DNA from: a bacterium
GTDB lineage: Bacteria > Krumholzibacteriota > Krumholzibacteriia > LZORAL124-64-63
Length of the DNA: 35,455 nucleotides
Assembly: GCA_014730255.1 (NCBI GenBank)
Contig: WJIQ01000064.1
Coordinates: forward strand, 1 to 35,455
Direction: 5' to 3'
Shown: positions 24,478 to 32,625 of the stretch, one piece after another
How positions within the stretch are numbered: the stretch's first letter is position 1
Layout: each line of letters starts with the position of its first letter
Position numbers and translations under genes: made by a program
The notes under the pieces: model-generated
Databases searched by the model: none
What the model saw: the letters and a program-made list of their open reading frames with translations, nothing else
Told to the model about the DNA's origin: nothing

Positions 24478-25320
24478 ATGAAGGTTTCCGTGATCGGCGG
24501 CGGCACCATGGGCAACGGCATCGCCCACGTGTTCGCCCAGCATGGCCACGACACGACGATCATCGACTCGTCGACCGACGCGCTGGACCGCGCCCGGGCG
24601 ACCATCGAGAAGAATCTCGGCCGCATGGTCAAGAAGGAGAAGATCTCCGAGGACGACGCCCGCGCCACGCTCGACCGGATCACCACGACGACGGATCCCG
24701 GTGCGGCGGCCGAGGGCCGACTGGTGGTCGAGGCGGTGTTCGAGAGCTTCGAGGTCAAGCGCGACATCTTCCAGAAGCTCGACGGCATCTGCCCCGACGA
24801 GACCGTCCTGGCCAGCAACACCAGCAGCATCAGCCTGACGAAGATCGGCGGCGTGACCGGACGCGCCGACCGCACGATCGGCATGCACTTCATGAACCCG
24901 GTACCGATGATGAAGCTGGTCGAGGTGATCCGGGGGCAGGCCACCAGCGACGCGACCCTGCAGTTCGTGACCGAGACCGCCCAGCAGCTCGGCAAGGTGC
25001 CGGTCACCGTGCAGGATTACCCCGGCTTCATCTCCAACCGCGTGCTCATGCCCATGATCAACGAGGCCGTCTACTGCCTCATGGAGGGCGTGGCCACGCG
25101 CGAGGCCATCGACGAGGTCATGAAGCTGGGCATGGCCCATCCCATGGGCCCGTTGACCCTGGCCGACTTCATCGGCCTGGACATCTGTCTGGACATCATG
25201 GAGGTGCTGTACGAGGGGTTCGGCGACAGCAAGTACCGTCCGTGTCCGCTACTGCGTCGCATGGTCGACGCCGGGTTCCTGGGCCGGAAGTCCGGCCGCG
25301 GATTCTACGAGTACGAGTAG
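24478..25320 (+). CDS. hbd: 3-hydroxybutyryl-CoA dehydrogenase
   Basis: A 280-residue single-function enzyme of the 3-hydroxyacyl-CoA dehydrogenase family (typical length about 282). The NAD-binding Rossmann motif is VIGGGTMGNGIAHVFA at residues 5-20. Catalytic His137 is in IGMHFMNPVP and Glu149 in LVEVIRG, the known His-Glu pair. The C-terminal dimerisation domain ends with LGRKSGRGFYEYE. It interconverts acetoacetyl-CoA and 3-hydroxybutyryl-CoA. The ribosome-binding site is AAGGGAG. It lies between thiolase and acyl-CoA dehydrogenase (9-nt gap to the latter) and is almost certainly cotranscribed with both. Confidence 0.94.
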   Translation: MKVSVIGGGTMGNGIAHVFAQHGHDTTIIDSSTDALDRARATIEKNLGRMVKKEKISEDDARATLDRITTTTDPGAAAEGRLVVEAVFESFEVKRDIFQKLDGICPDETVLASNTSSISLTKIGGVTGRADRTIGMHFMNPVPMMKLVEVIRGQATSDATLQFVTETAQQLGKVPVTVQDYPGFISNRVLMPMINEAVYCLMEGVATREAIDEVMKLGMAHPMGPLTLADFIGLDICLDIMEVLYEGFGDSKYRPCPLLRRMVDAGFLGRKSGRGFYEYE

Positions 25321-25329
25321 GAGGCGCGC

Positions 25330-26472
25330 GTGGACTTCGAGCTCACCGAGAATCAACGCATGATGCGCGACATGACGCGCGACTTCGCCGCGCGCGAGCT
25401 GGCGCCCATCGCCCAGGAGATGGACGAGGAGGGCCACCTGCCCGACGACGTGCTGACGAAGATGGCCGGGGCGGGGTTCTTCGCCCTCAGCTACCCGGAG
25501 AAGCACGGCGGCCTCGGCCTCGACACCACGTCCTACGGGCTGGTGATCGAGGAGCTGTCGCGGCAGGCGGCCGGCGTGGCCATCATGGCCATGGTGCACA
25601 ACAGCGTCGGCTGCTACCCGGTGGCGAGCTTCGCGAGCGAGGAGGTGCAGGCGAAGGTCCTGCCACGGATGGCCGCCGGCGAGCTGGCCGGGTTCTGCAT
25701 CTCCGAGGCGGGCGCCGGCAGCGACGCCGCGGCGTTGCGCTGCAACGCCCGTCGCGACGGTGATCACTACGTCCTCGACGGCGAGAAGATGTGGGTGACC
25801 AACGGGGCGCGCGCCGCGTTCTACGTCGTCCTCGCACGCACGCCGGGCACCACGGGCCACCGCGACATCCACGCCTTCCTGGTCGAGGCCGGTCAGGACG
25901 GGGTCACGGTCGCCAAGAAGGAGGACAAGCTCGGCCTGCGCGCCAGCGACACCGTCGTGATCAGCCTCGAGGGTGTCCGCGTGCCCGAGGCCCATCGTCT
26001 CGGTGACGAGGGCGAGGGGTTCAAGATCGCCATGCAGGCCCTCGACGGCGGTCGCATCGGCGTGGCCTTCCAGGCCCTGGGTATCGCGCGCGGCTGCCTC
26101 GACGAGGCGATCGGCTTCGCGCGGCAGCGCGAGGCGTTCGGGGCGACCCTGGCCGATCAGCCCGTGATCCAGCACAAGCTGGCCGACATGGCCACCGAGC
26201 TGGACGCGGGCCGGCTGCTGGCCCTGCGGGCCGCGTGGCTCAAAGACTCGGGCCGGCCGTTCACCCGGGAGGCGGCCATGGCCAAGCTGTTCGCCACCGA
26301 GGCCGCCGGCCGCATCGCCGACGAGGCGCTGCAGATCCACGGCGGGTACGGCTACGTCAAGGAGTACCCCGTCGAGCGCTACTACCGCGACGTGCGCATC
26401 ACGCGCATCTACGAGGGGGCGAGCGAGATCCAGAGGCTGGTGATCGCCCGTAGCCTCCTACGCGAGCAATAG
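25330..26472 (+). CDS. Short-chain acyl-CoA dehydrogenase
   Basis: A 380-residue FAD-dependent acyl-CoA dehydrogenase. Conserved segments: [15 protein letters not shown] (FAD/substrate contact), [11 protein letters not shown], the [20 protein letters not shown] region, and the C-terminal signature [32 protein letters not shown]. The catalytic Glu is at the short-chain/butyryl-CoA position, E362 in IYEG. It would oxidise butyryl- or similar acyl-CoA to the enoyl-CoA, passing electrons to an electron-transfer flavoprotein not found in this window. Starts with GTG after GGAGGCGC. The 3' end overlaps the convergent DUF2752 gene by 15 bp. Confidence 0.93.
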   Translation: MDFELTENQRMMRDMTRDFAARELAPIAQEMDEEGHLPDDVLTKMAGAGFFALSYPEKHGGLGLDTTSYGLVIEELSRQAAGVAIMAMVHNSVGCYPVASFASEEVQAKVLPRMAAGELAGFCISEAGAGSDAAALRCNARRDGDHYVLDGEKMWVTNGARAAFYVVLARTPGTTGHRDIHAFLVEAGQDGVTVAKKEDKLGLRASDTVVISLEGVRVPEAHRLGDEGEGFKIAMQALDGGRIGVAFQALGIARGCLDEAIGFARQREAFGATLADQPVIQHKLADMATELDAGRLLALRAAWLKDSGRPFTREAAMAKLFATEAAGRIADEALQIHGGYGYVKEYPVERYYRDVRITRIYEGASEIQRLVIARSLLREQ

Positions 26473-26841
26473 CCAGAGCCAGTTGGCGACGATCAGTCCG
26501 AGGACCAGGCCGGCCGCCGCGCGGCGGCCGGCCGGCGTCCAGACCACGCGCCGACGCCACCGTGGCCGCAGCGTCTGCGCCACGGCGACCACCGCCCAGA
26601 GCGCCACGATCACGACCGCCGCCACGGCCAGCGGATTGGCCAGGAGCGCGCCGGTCACGTCGCCGGACGCGAGCGCTCCCAGGGCGCGCGTGGTGCCGCA
26701 CGTGGGGCACCGCAGGCCGGTCATCTGCCGCCATGCGCAGGGGCCGGCGAGGTCGGCCACCCGCGGCGCCAGGGGCAGCGCGATCGCCGCCGCCACGCCC
26801 AGCCATCGCGCCAGGGGCGCGTCGCCGGGTTCGAGCCTCAT
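26458..26841 (-). CDS. DUF2752-family membrane protein
   Basis: A 127-residue protein with about three hydrophobic segments and the family's hallmark GLRCPTCGTTRALGAL, a CPxCGxTRA motif between the first two segments. The function of DUF2752 is unknown. The Cys pair suggests metal or redox binding near the membrane, which is inference. Its ATG overlaps the TGA of the upstream Yip1-like gene (ATGA), so the two are translationally coupled. A much longer frame on this strand is open through both genes, but the ATGA junction and family length support the short form. Confidence 0.85.
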   Translation of the reverse strand: MRLEPGDAPLARWLGVAAAIALPLAPRVADLAGPCAWRQMTGLRCPTCGTTRALGALASGDVTGALLANPLAVAAVVIVALWAVVAVAQTLRPRWRRRVVWTPAGRRAAAGLVLGLIVANWLWLLLA

Positions 26842-27446
26842 GCCAGGATCGAAAGGCCGAGGATCGCCGCGAGCCCGGAGGCCAGCAGCAGCAGGGCGAC
26901 GACCGCCGGGGCGAGGACGGCGACCGCGGCCTTCCACGGCTCGCATCCGTGCACCCGGCTGAGCCCGATGACGTCGACGACCAGCTCCCAGAGCAGGCCG
27001 ATCGGCCCGCCGCAGAACGGCAGGACGGCCAGCAGGCGCGTCGCTCGGCCGTAGGCGACCACGCGCGCGGTGGCCTCGAAGCCGAGGCGCCGGCCATCGA
27101 GGAGGATCAGCATCAGGTGGAAGACGCCCGCCCGCACGAAGACCATGGCCACGGCGATCACCGGACCGAAGACGAGCGCGCCGACGCCCAGCAGCGGGCT
27201 CGAGATCTCGGGCGCCACCAGCCCGGAGAGCCCGCCGGTGGCCAGGCCCCACATCCAGTCCAGCACCGCGCCGACCAGCGCGAGCACCATCGCGAAGAGG
27301 ACCGGCTGGGTGAGCCCGAGCCCGACGGGCATGCGGCCGAAGAACCGCGACGGTTCCAGCAGGACCAGACGGATGGTCAAGACGAGCGCGTTGATGGCTC
27401 CGTAGCGGTCGCGCTCTTCCCAGGGCGGCGGCTGCAATCCGGTCAT
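26838..27446 (-). CDS. Yip1-domain-like polytopic membrane protein
   Basis: A 202-residue protein with about five hydrophobic helices. After a short N-terminus (PPPWEERDRYG) comes LVLLEPSRFFGRMP, the typical opening of bacterial Yip1/YIP1-family proteins. Helices then follow with GAVLDWMWGL, VFVRAGVFHLMLILLDG and FCGGPIGLLWELVVDVIGLSRVHG; the last phrase (W...VIGLSxxH) is characteristic. The molecular role of bacterial members is unknown. It is divergent from pepA, with 100 bp between, and forms a two-gene unit with the DUF2752 gene. The ATG is supported by GGGACG about 5 nt upstream. Confidence 0.83.
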   Translation of the reverse strand: MTGLQPPPWEERDRYGAINALVLTIRLVLLEPSRFFGRMPVGLGLTQPVLFAMVLALVGAVLDWMWGLATGGLSGLVAPEISSPLLGVGALVFGPVIAVAMVFVRAGVFHLMLILLDGRRLGFEATARVVAYGRATRLLAVLPFCGGPIGLLWELVVDVIGLSRVHGCEPWKAAVAVLAPAVVALLLLASGLAAILGLSILA

Positions 27447-27460
27447 CGGGCGTCCCTTCG

Positions 27461-27489
27461 TTGCCCGCATTACGCAGCGGACGCATAAT
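27461..27489 (+). promoter_or_regulatory. Likely promoter of the pepA-xse-ABC gene run, with possible overlapping divergent promoter
   Basis: TTGCCC (27461-27466), a 17-nt spacer and CATAAT (27484-27489; 5 of 6) face pepA, 57 nt before its ATG. GCATTA (27467-27472) and TAATGC (27486-27491) are inverted around it, so an operator is possible. On the opposite strand, TTGCAA with an 18-nt spacer to CGTAAT faces the Yip1-like gene. Confidence 0.5.
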
Positions 27490-27546
27490 GCGTTGCAATC
27501 GAGGCGTCGAGCCCTCATGGTAGCGCGAACCATCGAAGGAGGACAC

Positions 27547-29043
27547 ATGCGCTGGAGCGTGAGCAAGGGAAACCTCGGAACGACGGCGGCCGATCTCGTG
27601 GTGATGCCCGTGGCCGCGGGCGAGAAGGCAGCCGACATGGCCGCCATCCAGCAGCTGGCCGGCGACCATGGGGATCTGGGCAAGCTCGTCGCCGCTGCCG
27701 GGTTCACCGGCGAGGCCGGCACGACGTTGCCGGTGCACTGCTCGGGGATGGCGACCGGCTGGATCCTGCTGGTGGGCATGGGGCCGGCGACGGAGGTCTC
27801 GCTCGAGGGGTTGCGCAAGGCGGCCGGCCATGCCGCCCAGGCGGCGCGGCGCATGAAGGCGGCGCGCGTGCTGGCCATGCCGACCCTGGTCGGCGGCGGG
27901 TTCGACGCGACGACGGTGGCCCGCTGCTGGGTCGAGGGCTCGACCATGGCGCTGGCGCCAGCCGGCCCGGCCGATGCCGAGAAGCTCGCGAAGGAGAAGG
28001 CGCCGACCTGGAAGCTGCTGCCGGCCGCGGGCGACGACCTGGCGGCCGTTCGCCAGGGCGTGCGCGAGGGCGAGGCCGCGGCCGCCGGGTGTCTGGAGGC
28101 ACGCCGCCTGGTCAACCTGCCGCCGAACCAGCTGACGCCCGTCCTGCTGGCCGCGGCCGCCCGCGATCTGGCCGAGGCCCACGATTACAAGTGCACCGTC
28201 ATGGGACCGGCCCAGCTCCGGCGGCTGAAGATGGGCGGCATCCTGGGCGTGGGCCAGGGCAGCGAGAACGAGCCGCGCCTGGTGATCCTCGAGACGCGCC
28301 AGGCGCCGCGCGGCGCGCCGACCGTCGCGCTCGTGGGCAAGGGCATCACCTTCGACACCGGCGGCATCAGCCTCAAGCCGGGCGCCAAGATGGACACCAT
28401 GAAGTGCGACATGGGCGGTGCGGCCGGCGTCCTAGGTGCGGCGGCGATCATCGCGGCGCGCAAGCTGCCCGTCCGGCTGGTCGTGGCCGTGCCGACGGCC
28501 GAGAACATGCCCGACGGCCGGGCGATCAAGCCGTCGGACGTCCTGGAGATGGCCAGCGGGTCGACCGTCGAGGTCCTCAACACCGACGCGGAGGGCCGCC
28601 TGATCCTCGCCGACGCCCTGCACCACGTGGGTGCGAAGAAGCCCGACTACGTCATCGACATGGCGACCCTCACCGGCGCCTGCGTCGTGGCCCTCGGCAG
28701 CGATTTCGCCGGAGTCATGGGGACCGACGGCGATCTGATCGACGTGCTCGAGCAGGCCGGCGGCGAGACCGGCGAACGGGTCTGGCCCCTGCCCCTGATC
28801 GACGCCCACCACGAGGCGCTGCGCTCGAAGGTGGCCACGCTCAAGAACATCGGCGGCCGCGAGGCCGGCGCCCTGACCGCCGCGGCGTTCCTGGCCCACT
28901 TCGTGCCCGAGGACATCGCCTGGGCGCACGTGGACATCGCCGGCCCGGCCTGGACGGACAAGGGCGGCCCGCTCGGCCCGCGCGGCGGCACGGGCTTCGG
29001 CGCCCGCCTGCTCGCCCGCGCCGTGGAGCTCCTCGTCACGTGA
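27547..29043 (+). CDS. pepA: Leucyl aminopeptidase (M17)
   Basis: A 498-residue cytosolic aminopeptidase. The N-terminal macrodomain-like part is divergent. The C-terminal catalytic domain has VGKGITFDTGGISLKPGAKMDTMKCDMGGAAG, with the Lys and metal-ligand Asp residues, then the family signature NTDAEGRLILADAL and AGPAWTDKGGP. It removes N-terminal residues from peptides using two metal ions; some relatives also bind DNA. The start was chosen at 27547 because GGAGGA lies 4-9 nt upstream; an in-frame start at 27493 is less likely. Its TGA overlaps the GTG of xseA (GTGA). It heads a tightly packed run of seven genes. Confidence 0.94.
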   Translation: MRWSVSKGNLGTTAADLVVMPVAAGEKAADMAAIQQLAGDHGDLGKLVAAAGFTGEAGTTLPVHCSGMATGWILLVGMGPATEVSLEGLRKAAGHAAQAARRMKAARVLAMPTLVGGGFDATTVARCWVEGSTMALAPAGPADAEKLAKEKAPTWKLLPAAGDDLAAVRQGVREGEAAAAGCLEARRLVNLPPNQLTPVLLAAAARDLAEAHDYKCTVMGPAQLRRLKMGGILGVGQGSENEPRLVILETRQAPRGAPTVALVGKGITFDTGGISLKPGAKMDTMKCDMGGAAGVLGAAAIIAARKLPVRLVVAVPTAENMPDGRAIKPSDVLEMASGSTVEVLNTDAEGRLILADALHHVGAKKPDYVIDMATLTGACVVALGSDFAGVMGTDGDLIDVLEQAGGETGERVWPLPLIDAHHEALRSKVATLKNIGGREAGALTAAAFLAHFVPEDIAWAHVDIAGPAWTDKGGPLGPRGGTGFGARLLARAVELLVT

Positions 29044-30488
29044 CCGATCGGCGCGCGCTCACGGTCCGGCAGCTGAACGAGGCGATCCAGGCGGCGCTGA
29101 AGGGCGCCTTCCCCGAGCCCGTCTGGGTCAAGGGGGAGGTGCAGCGCCTGCCGCGCGACGCCGCCCGGCGCAACCACGTCTACTTCGAGCTGCACGAGGC
29201 CGGCGACAACGGGGCCGCCGGCTTCCAGATCCCCACGGCCATCCTGCAGTGGGACCGCAACCGCTTCGGCCTCGGCCGGTTCCTCGACGGCACCGACCCG
29301 GCGTTCCAGCTGCAGAACGAGCTCGAGGTCTGCCTGCTCTGCCGGGTCGATTTCTACCCGCCGTTCGGCAAGACCAGCCTGAAGGTCGTCGGCATCGATC
29401 CGGAGTTCTCCCTCGGCCAGCTCGAGGCCCAGCGTCGCCGCGTGCTCGCCTGGCTCGAGCAGGAGGGCCTGCTGCGCCTGAACGCCACGCGCCCGCTGCC
29501 CGATCTGCCGCTGCGCGTGGGCCTGATCACCAGCCGGGGCAGCGCGGCCGAGCAGGACTTCCGCACCGGCCTGCAGGCCAGTGGCTACGACTTCGGCGTC
29601 ATGCTCGTCGACTGCCGCGTGCAGGGCGAGCAGACCGCGCCCCAGATCATCGCCGCCCTCGAGCATCTGGCCGGCCAGGATCTCGACGTCGTCGTGATCA
29701 CCCGCGGGGGCGGTTCGCGGGCCGACCTGAGCTGGTTCGACCAGGCGCCCCTCTGCGAGGCGGTGGCGCGCTGTCCGCTGCCGGTGGTCACGGCCATCGG
29801 CCACGAGATCGACACCAGCCTGGTCGACCTCTGCGCCCACACCCGCTGCAAGACCCCGACCGCGGCGGCCGAGCTGCTGACCGAGCGCGTGCGCGAGCAG
29901 GATCGGCGCCTGGAGGAGGCGGCCCGGCGTCTGCAGGACCTCGCCGCGCGCCGCCTGCGCGAGGCGGAGCAGCGCCTGGAGGTCATCCGGCGGCTCGCCC
30001 CGGCCATCGAGGCCTGGCGCGACCGGAGCCGCCACCGCCTGCACGCGATGTCGACCGGTCTGGCGCTGCACATCGGACCGCTGGTCGACCGTCACGAGCG
30101 GCGGCTGCAGGACGCGGCCAGCCGCATCGCCGCCCGCGCCGAGCGCCGCGTGGGGGCGGCCCGGGACAAGGCCGGTTATCTTGCCGGACGGGTCGCGCGG
30201 GAGGCCGTGCGGGCCGCGGCGGCGCCGCGCCCGCGGCTGGACCTGCTGGCCGAGAAGGTCCGCCTCCTCGACCCGGCGCGATTGCTCGAACGAGGATTCA
30301 CCCTGACCCTCGATGCCCGGGGGCGCGTCCTGCGTCGCGTCGCCGACGTCACCCCCGGCCAGACGCTGCGGACGCGCTTCGCCGACGGCGAGGTCACCAG
30401 CGTCGAGACGCGCCCGCGCCGGAGCAGGAAACGCAAAGGAGATGCCGGTGGCGGAGAAGAAGACCCCGGTCAGCAAGCTCTCTTTTAA
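29040..30488 (+). CDS. xseA: Exodeoxyribonuclease VII large subunit
   Basis: A 482-residue protein. It has an N-terminal OB-fold (about 5-115, VWVKGEVQRL), then the catalytic domain (about 135-300) with GLITSRGSAAEQDF, VVVITRGGGSRADLSWFDQ and VVTAIGHEIDTSLVDLCAHTRCKTPTAAAE, all family hallmarks. A long coiled-coil region rich in Arg/Glu/Ala (about 290-400) follows, then the C-terminal segment with LERGFTLTLD. With XseB it digests single-stranded DNA from either end. The start is the GTG overlapping the pepA stop; the frame is open upstream but that is shadow of pepA. The tail overlaps xseB by 41 nt. Confidence 0.93.
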   Translation: MTDRRALTVRQLNEAIQAALKGAFPEPVWVKGEVQRLPRDAARRNHVYFELHEAGDNGAAGFQIPTAILQWDRNRFGLGRFLDGTDPAFQLQNELEVCLLCRVDFYPPFGKTSLKVVGIDPEFSLGQLEAQRRRVLAWLEQEGLLRLNATRPLPDLPLRVGLITSRGSAAEQDFRTGLQASGYDFGVMLVDCRVQGEQTAPQIIAALEHLAGQDLDVVVITRGGGSRADLSWFDQAPLCEAVARCPLPVVTAIGHEIDTSLVDLCAHTRCKTPTAAAELLTERVREQDRRLEEAARRLQDLAARRLREAEQRLEVIRRLAPAIEAWRDRSRHRLHAMSTGLALHIGPLVDRHERRLQDAASRIAARAERRVGAARDKAGYLAGRVAREAVRAAAAPRPRLDLLAEKVRLLDPARLLERGFTLTLDARGRVLRRVADVTPGQTLRTRFADGEVTSVETRPRRSRKRKGDAGGGEEDPGQQALF

Positions 30489-30720
30489 CGACGCCGTGGC
30501 CGAGGTGGAGGCCATCGTCGACCGTCTGGAGAACGACCAGACCGACGTCGACGAGCTCGCCGGCGAGGTCCAGCGCGCCGTCGAGCTGATCACCAGCTGC
30601 CGCGAGCGGCTCGAGCGGACCGACAGCGAGGTCCGGGAGCTGGTGACCCGGCTGCAGAAGATCGCCCCGACCGAGGACGACGCGCCGCCGGCGAGCGACG
30701 CCGCCGACGTGCCGTTCTAG
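30448..30720 (+). CDS. xseB: Exodeoxyribonuclease VII small subunit
   Basis: A 90-residue protein with the XseB pattern LSFNDAVAEVEAIVDRLEND, a helical middle and LERTDSEVRELV, then a low-complexity acidic/proline tail. It binds XseA to form the active nuclease. Start choice: AAAGGAG at 30435-30441 touches the ATG at 30442 with no spacer but is 6 nt from the GTG at 30448, so GTG is preferred; using ATG would add two residues. Confidence 0.92.
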   Translation: MAEKKTPVSKLSFNDAVAEVEAIVDRLENDQTDVDELAGEVQRAVELITSCRERLERTDSEVRELVTRLQKIAPTEDDAPPASDAADVPF

Positions 30721-30727
30721 CGACGCC

Positions 30728-31771
30728 ATGGCCCCGCTGATCACCGTCCAGCGCCTGACCAAGGACTACCACCTCACCGACCGCCGCGAGGGCGTGCTCG
30801 GCGGGATGGTCGACCTCGTGCGGCCCCAGAAGCGCATGCTGCGCGCGGTCGACGACGTCTCGTTCACCATCGATCCCGGCGAGATGGTGGGCTACATCGG
30901 CGCCAACGGTGCCGGCAAGAGCACGACCATCAAGATGCTCACCGGGATCCTGACCCCCACCAGCGGCGAGGTCCGCGTCGGCGGGCTGGTGCCCTACCGG
31001 CAGCGGCAGAGCTACACCCGGCACATCGGGGTGGTCTTCGGCCAGCGCACGCAGCTGTGGTGGGACCTGGCGGTGGTCGAGAGCTTCCGCCTCCTGCAGC
31101 GCATCTACGAGGTGCCGGAGGCTCGTTACCGCGAGCAGATGACATTCTTCAACGAGCTGCTCGGCATCGACGAGTTCCTGCACCAGCCGGTGCGCAAGCT
31201 GAGCCTCGGCCAGCGCATGCGCTGCGACCTGGCGGCCGCCCTGCTGCACGAACCGCGCGTCCTGTTCCTGGACGAACCGACCATCGGCCTGGACGTGGTG
31301 GCCAAGGAGAACGTGCGCGGGTTCCTGCGCCAGGCGCGCGAGCAGCTGGGCGTGACCGTCATCCTGACCACCCACGACCTGACGGACATCGAGCAGCTCT
31401 GCCGGCGCATCATCATCATCGACCACGGCAAGGTCATGTACAACGGGCTGCTCGAGGACCTGCGCCGCGGGCCGGGCCACAAGCTGCGGCTGTGCCTGGA
31501 CCTGGCCGAGCCGGTGGCCCCGGCCGAGCTGCAGGCCGCGTGCGCGCACCTGCCCGTGGAGTGGGCCGAGACCGAGGGGGCCGACCGGACGCCGGTCCTG
31601 CGTCATTGCGCCCTGTTCTCGCGGTCGGAGACCAACGCGGCGACCATCCTCGCCGCCGTCCTCGCCGCGCACCGTCTGCGGGACATGGCGCTCACCGAGC
31701 CGGCCATCGAGGACGTCGTCCGCCGCATCTACCGCGAGGGGCTCGTCCCCGCCCCGGAGGCGCTGGGATGA
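30728..31771 (+). CDS. ABC-2-type exporter ATP-binding protein
   Basis: A 347-residue ATPase. Walker A is GANGAGKST and the Q-loop lies in VVFGQRTQLWWDL. The signature motif is LSLGQRMR (LSGGQ variant), Walker B is VLFLDEPTIGLD, and the switch His is in TTHDLTD. The C-terminal ~90 residues are an accessory domain. The FGQRTQLWWDLP-like phrase is typical of ATPases paired with two ABC-2 permeases of the bacterial 'ABC-2 family, six-helix' group. It energises the two permeases encoded directly downstream. The substrate is unknown; relatives have been linked to drug or polymer export. It lies 7 nt after xseB and overlaps the next gene by an ATGA. Confidence 0.92.
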   Translation: MAPLITVQRLTKDYHLTDRREGVLGGMVDLVRPQKRMLRAVDDVSFTIDPGEMVGYIGANGAGKSTTIKMLTGILTPTSGEVRVGGLVPYRQRQSYTRHIGVVFGQRTQLWWDLAVVESFRLLQRIYEVPEARYREQMTFFNELLGIDEFLHQPVRKLSLGQRMRCDLAAALLHEPRVLFLDEPTIGLDVVAKENVRGFLRQAREQLGVTVILTTHDLTDIEQLCRRIIIIDHGKVMYNGLLEDLRRGPGHKLRLCLDLAEPVAPAELQAACAHLPVEWAETEGADRTPVLRHCALFSRSETNAATILAAVLAAHRLRDMALTEPAIEDVVRRIYREGLVPAPEALG

Positions 31772-32622
31772 CCGAGCTCGTGCTCACGCCCTGGCGTCGT
31801 GACCGGGCGGCCACGCTGCGCCTCTACGTCGGCTTCGTGCGCCTGGCCTTCCTGAAGTTCCTCGCCTACCGGTTGCGTTACTACACCGGCGTGGTCAGCT
31901 ACACGGTCTTCGTCGCGGGCAACGCCTACCTCTACCGCGCGCTCTATGCCAGCCGCCCCGAGGCCGCCGGTGCGGAGATCGGCGGGCTGACCCTCGCCGA
32001 GATGATCACCTACATCGCCGTGGCCTGGATCGGCCGCAGCTTCACGTTCAACAACATCGACCGCATGCTCGCGATGCAGGTCCAGCAGGGCGAGATCGCG
32101 ATGCAGCTGATCAAGCCCCTGCATCCGCAGACGGTCATGCTGTTCGAGGCGGTGGGCGAGGCGGCGTTCCGGCTGCTGCTCTTCACGCTGCCGATCATGG
32201 TGGTCGTCGTGCCGCTGTTCGACATCCACGGACCGCCCGACCCGGCACTCTACGGGTGGACGCTGCTCAGCTTCGCGATGGCACTGGTGCTGGGCAGCCA
32301 GCTCAACTTCGTGGTGGGCTGCCTGGCCTTCGACCTGAAGAACATCAACGGCGTGATCCGCGCCAAGCACATCAGCCTGGACTTCCTCTCGGGCGTGCTG
32401 ATCCCGTTCACGTTCTTCCCGGGGTGGTTCCAGACCCTCGTGGCCTGGCTGCCCTTCCAGGGGCTGAGCTACGTGCCGGTCACCATCTACCTGGGCAAGC
32501 GGACCGGCGGCGATCTGTGGCTCGCGCTGGCGCTGCAGGCGCTGTGGGCGGTGGCGCTCTTCCTGTTCGGCCGGCTGATGTGGAACCGCGCCATGCGGCG
32601 CGTCACGCTGCAGGGAGGATGA
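31768..32622 (+). CDS. ABC-2-type exporter permease subunit 1
   Basis: A 284-residue membrane protein with about six helices. After the cytoplasmic N-terminus (residues 1-25) comes FLKFLAYRLRYYTGVVSYTVFVAG, and further helices lie at TYIAVAWIGRSF, LLLFTLPIMVVVVPLF, TLLSFAMALVLGSQLNFVVG, DFLSGVLIPFTFFPGWF and ALQALWAVALFLFGRLMW. The pattern matches the ABC-2 family permeases that occur as unequal pairs with one ATPase. Its ATG overlaps the TGA of the ATPase gene, and the second permease begins 3 nt after its stop. It probably forms a heterodimeric pore with the second permease. Confidence 0.9.
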   Translation: MTELVLTPWRRDRAATLRLYVGFVRLAFLKFLAYRLRYYTGVVSYTVFVAGNAYLYRALYASRPEAAGAEIGGLTLAEMITYIAVAWIGRSFTFNNIDRMLAMQVQQGEIAMQLIKPLHPQTVMLFEAVGEAAFRLLLFTLPIMVVVVPLFDIHGPPDPALYGWTLLSFAMALVLGSQLNFVVGCLAFDLKNINGVIRAKHISLDFLSGVLIPFTFFPGWFQTLVAWLPFQGLSYVPVTIYLGKRTGGDLWLALALQALWAVALFLFGRLMWNRAMRRVTLQGG

Positions 32623-32625
32623 CCG

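Noticed and set aside
22513-25140. An 875-codon minus-strand frame opposite the thiolase and HBD genes.
   Set aside because: Antisense shadow, with no motif; both plus-strand genes have intact catalytic residues.
22134-25763. A 1209-codon plus-strand frame spanning the oxidoreductase, LTD, thiolase, HBD and part of the acyl-CoA dehydrogenase genes.
   Set aside because: It is in a different frame from five convincing genes and its translation is low-complexity Arg/Gly/Pro-rich sequence.
26842-28182. Very long minus-strand frames continuing upstream of the DUF2752 and Yip1-like genes.
   Set aside because: The upstream part is antisense to pepA; family lengths, ribosome-binding sites and the ATGA junction define the shorter genes.
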